Of a stretch of 6,106 nt of DNA, positions 5,105 through 6,106 are shown piece after piece. Positions within the stretch are counted from its first letter, which is position 1. The number at the start of each line of letters is the position of its first letter. Source of the stretch: Alphaproteobacteria bacterium (GTDB lineage Bacteria > Pseudomonadota > Alphaproteobacteria > Thalassobaculales > Thalassobaculaceae); the NCBI GenBank assembly GCA_028822575.1, contig JAPKDN010000204.1, positions 1 through 6,106 on the forward strand. Direction: 5' to 3'. The position numbers and the translations under genes were made by a program. The notes beneath the pieces are model-generated. The model saw only the letters and a list, made by a program, of their open reading frames with translations. It made no database searches and had not been told where the DNA came from.

Positions 5105-6106
5105 ATGGCCAAGGTCACCGGCGCGCTACTTTTGGCGCGCAATCTTAAGCAGCAGGGCGTCGAGTATATGTTCGGCGTGGTTGGCTTCCCGGTTCAGCCG
5201 ATAGCCGCCGCCGCGATTGAGGTCGGCATCACCTATATCGGCATGCGCAACGAGCAGTCTGCTTCCTATGCGGCCCAAGCCGTCGGGTACATGACCGGGC
5301 GCCCCGGCGCCTGCTTGGTGGTTTCCGGCCCCGGCGTGGTACATGGTCTCGCTGGTCTCGCGAACGCCAAGGAAAACTGCTGGCCGATGATCCTGATCGG
5401 CGGTGCCTCGCCAACCTATCAAAACGGCATGGGCGCCTTCCAGGAAGAGCGTCAGGTACAGATCGCCTCGCCGTTCTGCAAATTCGCCCACGCAGTGGAG
5501 CATGTGTATCGCATCCCGTTTTACGTCGAGCAGGCGGTTCGCAACTCGATTTATGGTCGCCCCGGCGCGGTCTATCTCGACATGCCCGACGACATAATCC
5601 AGGGCGAGATCGAGGAGAGCGAGGCCGTCGTGGCCCAGACAATCGGCGAACCGCCGCGCAGCCAGGCACCAGAAGAGAATATCGAGGCCGCGCTTGACGT
5701 GTTGGAAGGCGCCAAGAACCCGCTGGTCATCGTTGGTAAGGGCATGGCCTGGAGCCGGGCCGAGGACCAGGTACGCTCCTTTGTCGAGCGCACTCAGTTG
5801 CCGTTCCTCGCCTCGCCGATGGGCAAGGGCGTGATCGACGACAATCACCCGTTGTCAGTTGGCGCTGCGCGCAGTCATGCCTTGAAAGAGGCGGACGTGA
5901 TCTTCCTGATGGGTGCCCGGCTCAACTGGATAATGCATTTTGGATCCAAGCCCCGCTTCAAGGAAGGCGTCAAGATCATCCAGCTCGACATCGCCCATGA
6001 GGCGATCGGCAACAATCAGCCGACAGAAGTACCGCTGGTCGGCGACGGCACAGCAATCACCGGACAGCTCAACAAGGCGCTGGAAAATCGTCAGTGGTTT
6101 TACCCG
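5105..6106 (+). CDS. Thiamine-diphosphate enzyme, 2-hydroxyacyl-CoA lyase-like (N-terminal part)
   Basis: The frame stays open to the window end, giving the first 334 residues of a protein expected to be about 550-580 long. The N-terminal pyrimidine-binding domain covers about residues 1-165, with FGVVGFPV, Glu50 in IGMRNEQSA (the Glu that activates the cofactor), LVVSGPGVVHG, NCWPMILIGG and GRPGAVYLDMP. The middle domain spans about 190-325, with PLVIVGKGMAW, SPMGKGVIDDNHP and MGARLNWIMHFG. The C-terminal domain with the diphosphate/Mg motif lies outside the window. HACL enzymes split 2-hydroxyacyl-CoA into formyl-CoA and an aldehyde; the close relative oxalyl-CoA decarboxylase makes formyl-CoA from oxalyl-CoA. 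MGAFQEERQV (109-118), GARLNWIMHFG and the tail WFYP match animal HACL1 better than OXC. The start is supported by GGGGAG at 5092-5097, seven bases before the ATG. It may be read through from the transporter operon. Confidence 0.9.
   Translation, partial: MAKVTGALLLARNLKQQGVEYMFGVVGFPVQPIAAAAIEVGITYIGMRNEQSASYAAQAVGYMTGRPGACLVVSGPGVVHGLAGLANAKENCWPMILIGGASPTYQNGMGAFQEERQVQIASPFCKFAHAVEHVYRIPFYVEQAVRNSIYGRPGAVYLDMPDDIIQGEIEESEAVVAQTIGEPPRSQAPEENIEAALDVLEGAKNPLVIVGKGMAWSRAEDQVRSFVERTQLPFLASPMGKGVIDDNHPLSVGAARSHALKEADVIFLMGARLNWIMHFGSKPRFKEGVKIIQLDIAHEAIGNNQPTEVPLVGDGTAITGQLNKALENRQWFYP

Noticed and set aside
5126..5848. Open frame on the - strand (240 codons) opposite the thiamine-diphosphate enzyme gene
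   Set aside because: The + strand frame here encodes an unmistakable HACL/OXC-type protein up to the window end; the - strand product is low-complexity and resembles nothing.

Overview
The window looks like a chromosomal catabolic locus from a proteobacterium, most likely an alphaproteobacterium. The reasons are the moderately high GC (roughly 60% by eye), strong G/C preference at third codon positions, clear Shine-Dalgarno sequences and tripartite (TRAP) transporter genes. The exact taxon cannot be read from the sequence. All genes lie on the + strand, and nothing points to mobile elements, CRISPR, tRNA or rRNA.

Layout: (1) 1-279 holds the C-terminal end of an FAD-dependent oxidoreductase of the fumarate reductase / 3-ketosteroid dehydrogenase type, cut by the window edge. 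(2) 332-1621 is a complete amidase-signature hydrolase with an intact Lys-cisSer-Ser triad whose spacing matches malonamidase E2-type enzymes. (3) After a 178-base gap that may hold a weak terminator and a promoter, 1800-4917 encodes a complete TRAP transporter: periplasmic binding protein (dctP), small membrane subunit (dctQ) and large membrane subunit (dctM). A strong hairpin lies between dctP and dctQ. (4) After a 187-base gap with no recognisable gene, promoter or terminator, 5105-6106 (running off the end) encodes the N-terminal 334 residues of a thiamine-diphosphate enzyme. It resembles 2-hydroxyacyl-CoA lyase (HACL) more than oxalyl-CoA decarboxylase.

How the genes may work together (inference): the TRAP transporter would import an organic acid or a related carboxylate-bearing compound. 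The amidase could release an acid from an amide, the flavoprotein could oxidise or reduce an intermediate, and after CoA activation (enzyme not in the window) the HACL-type enzyme would cleave a 2-hydroxyacyl-CoA to formyl-CoA and an aldehyde. The individual families are well known. The least ordinary points are the pairing of a TRAP transporter with a HACL-like gene, a substitution at a usually conserved acidic position in DctM, and the dctP-dctQ hairpin. I see no clear sign of an undescribed system.
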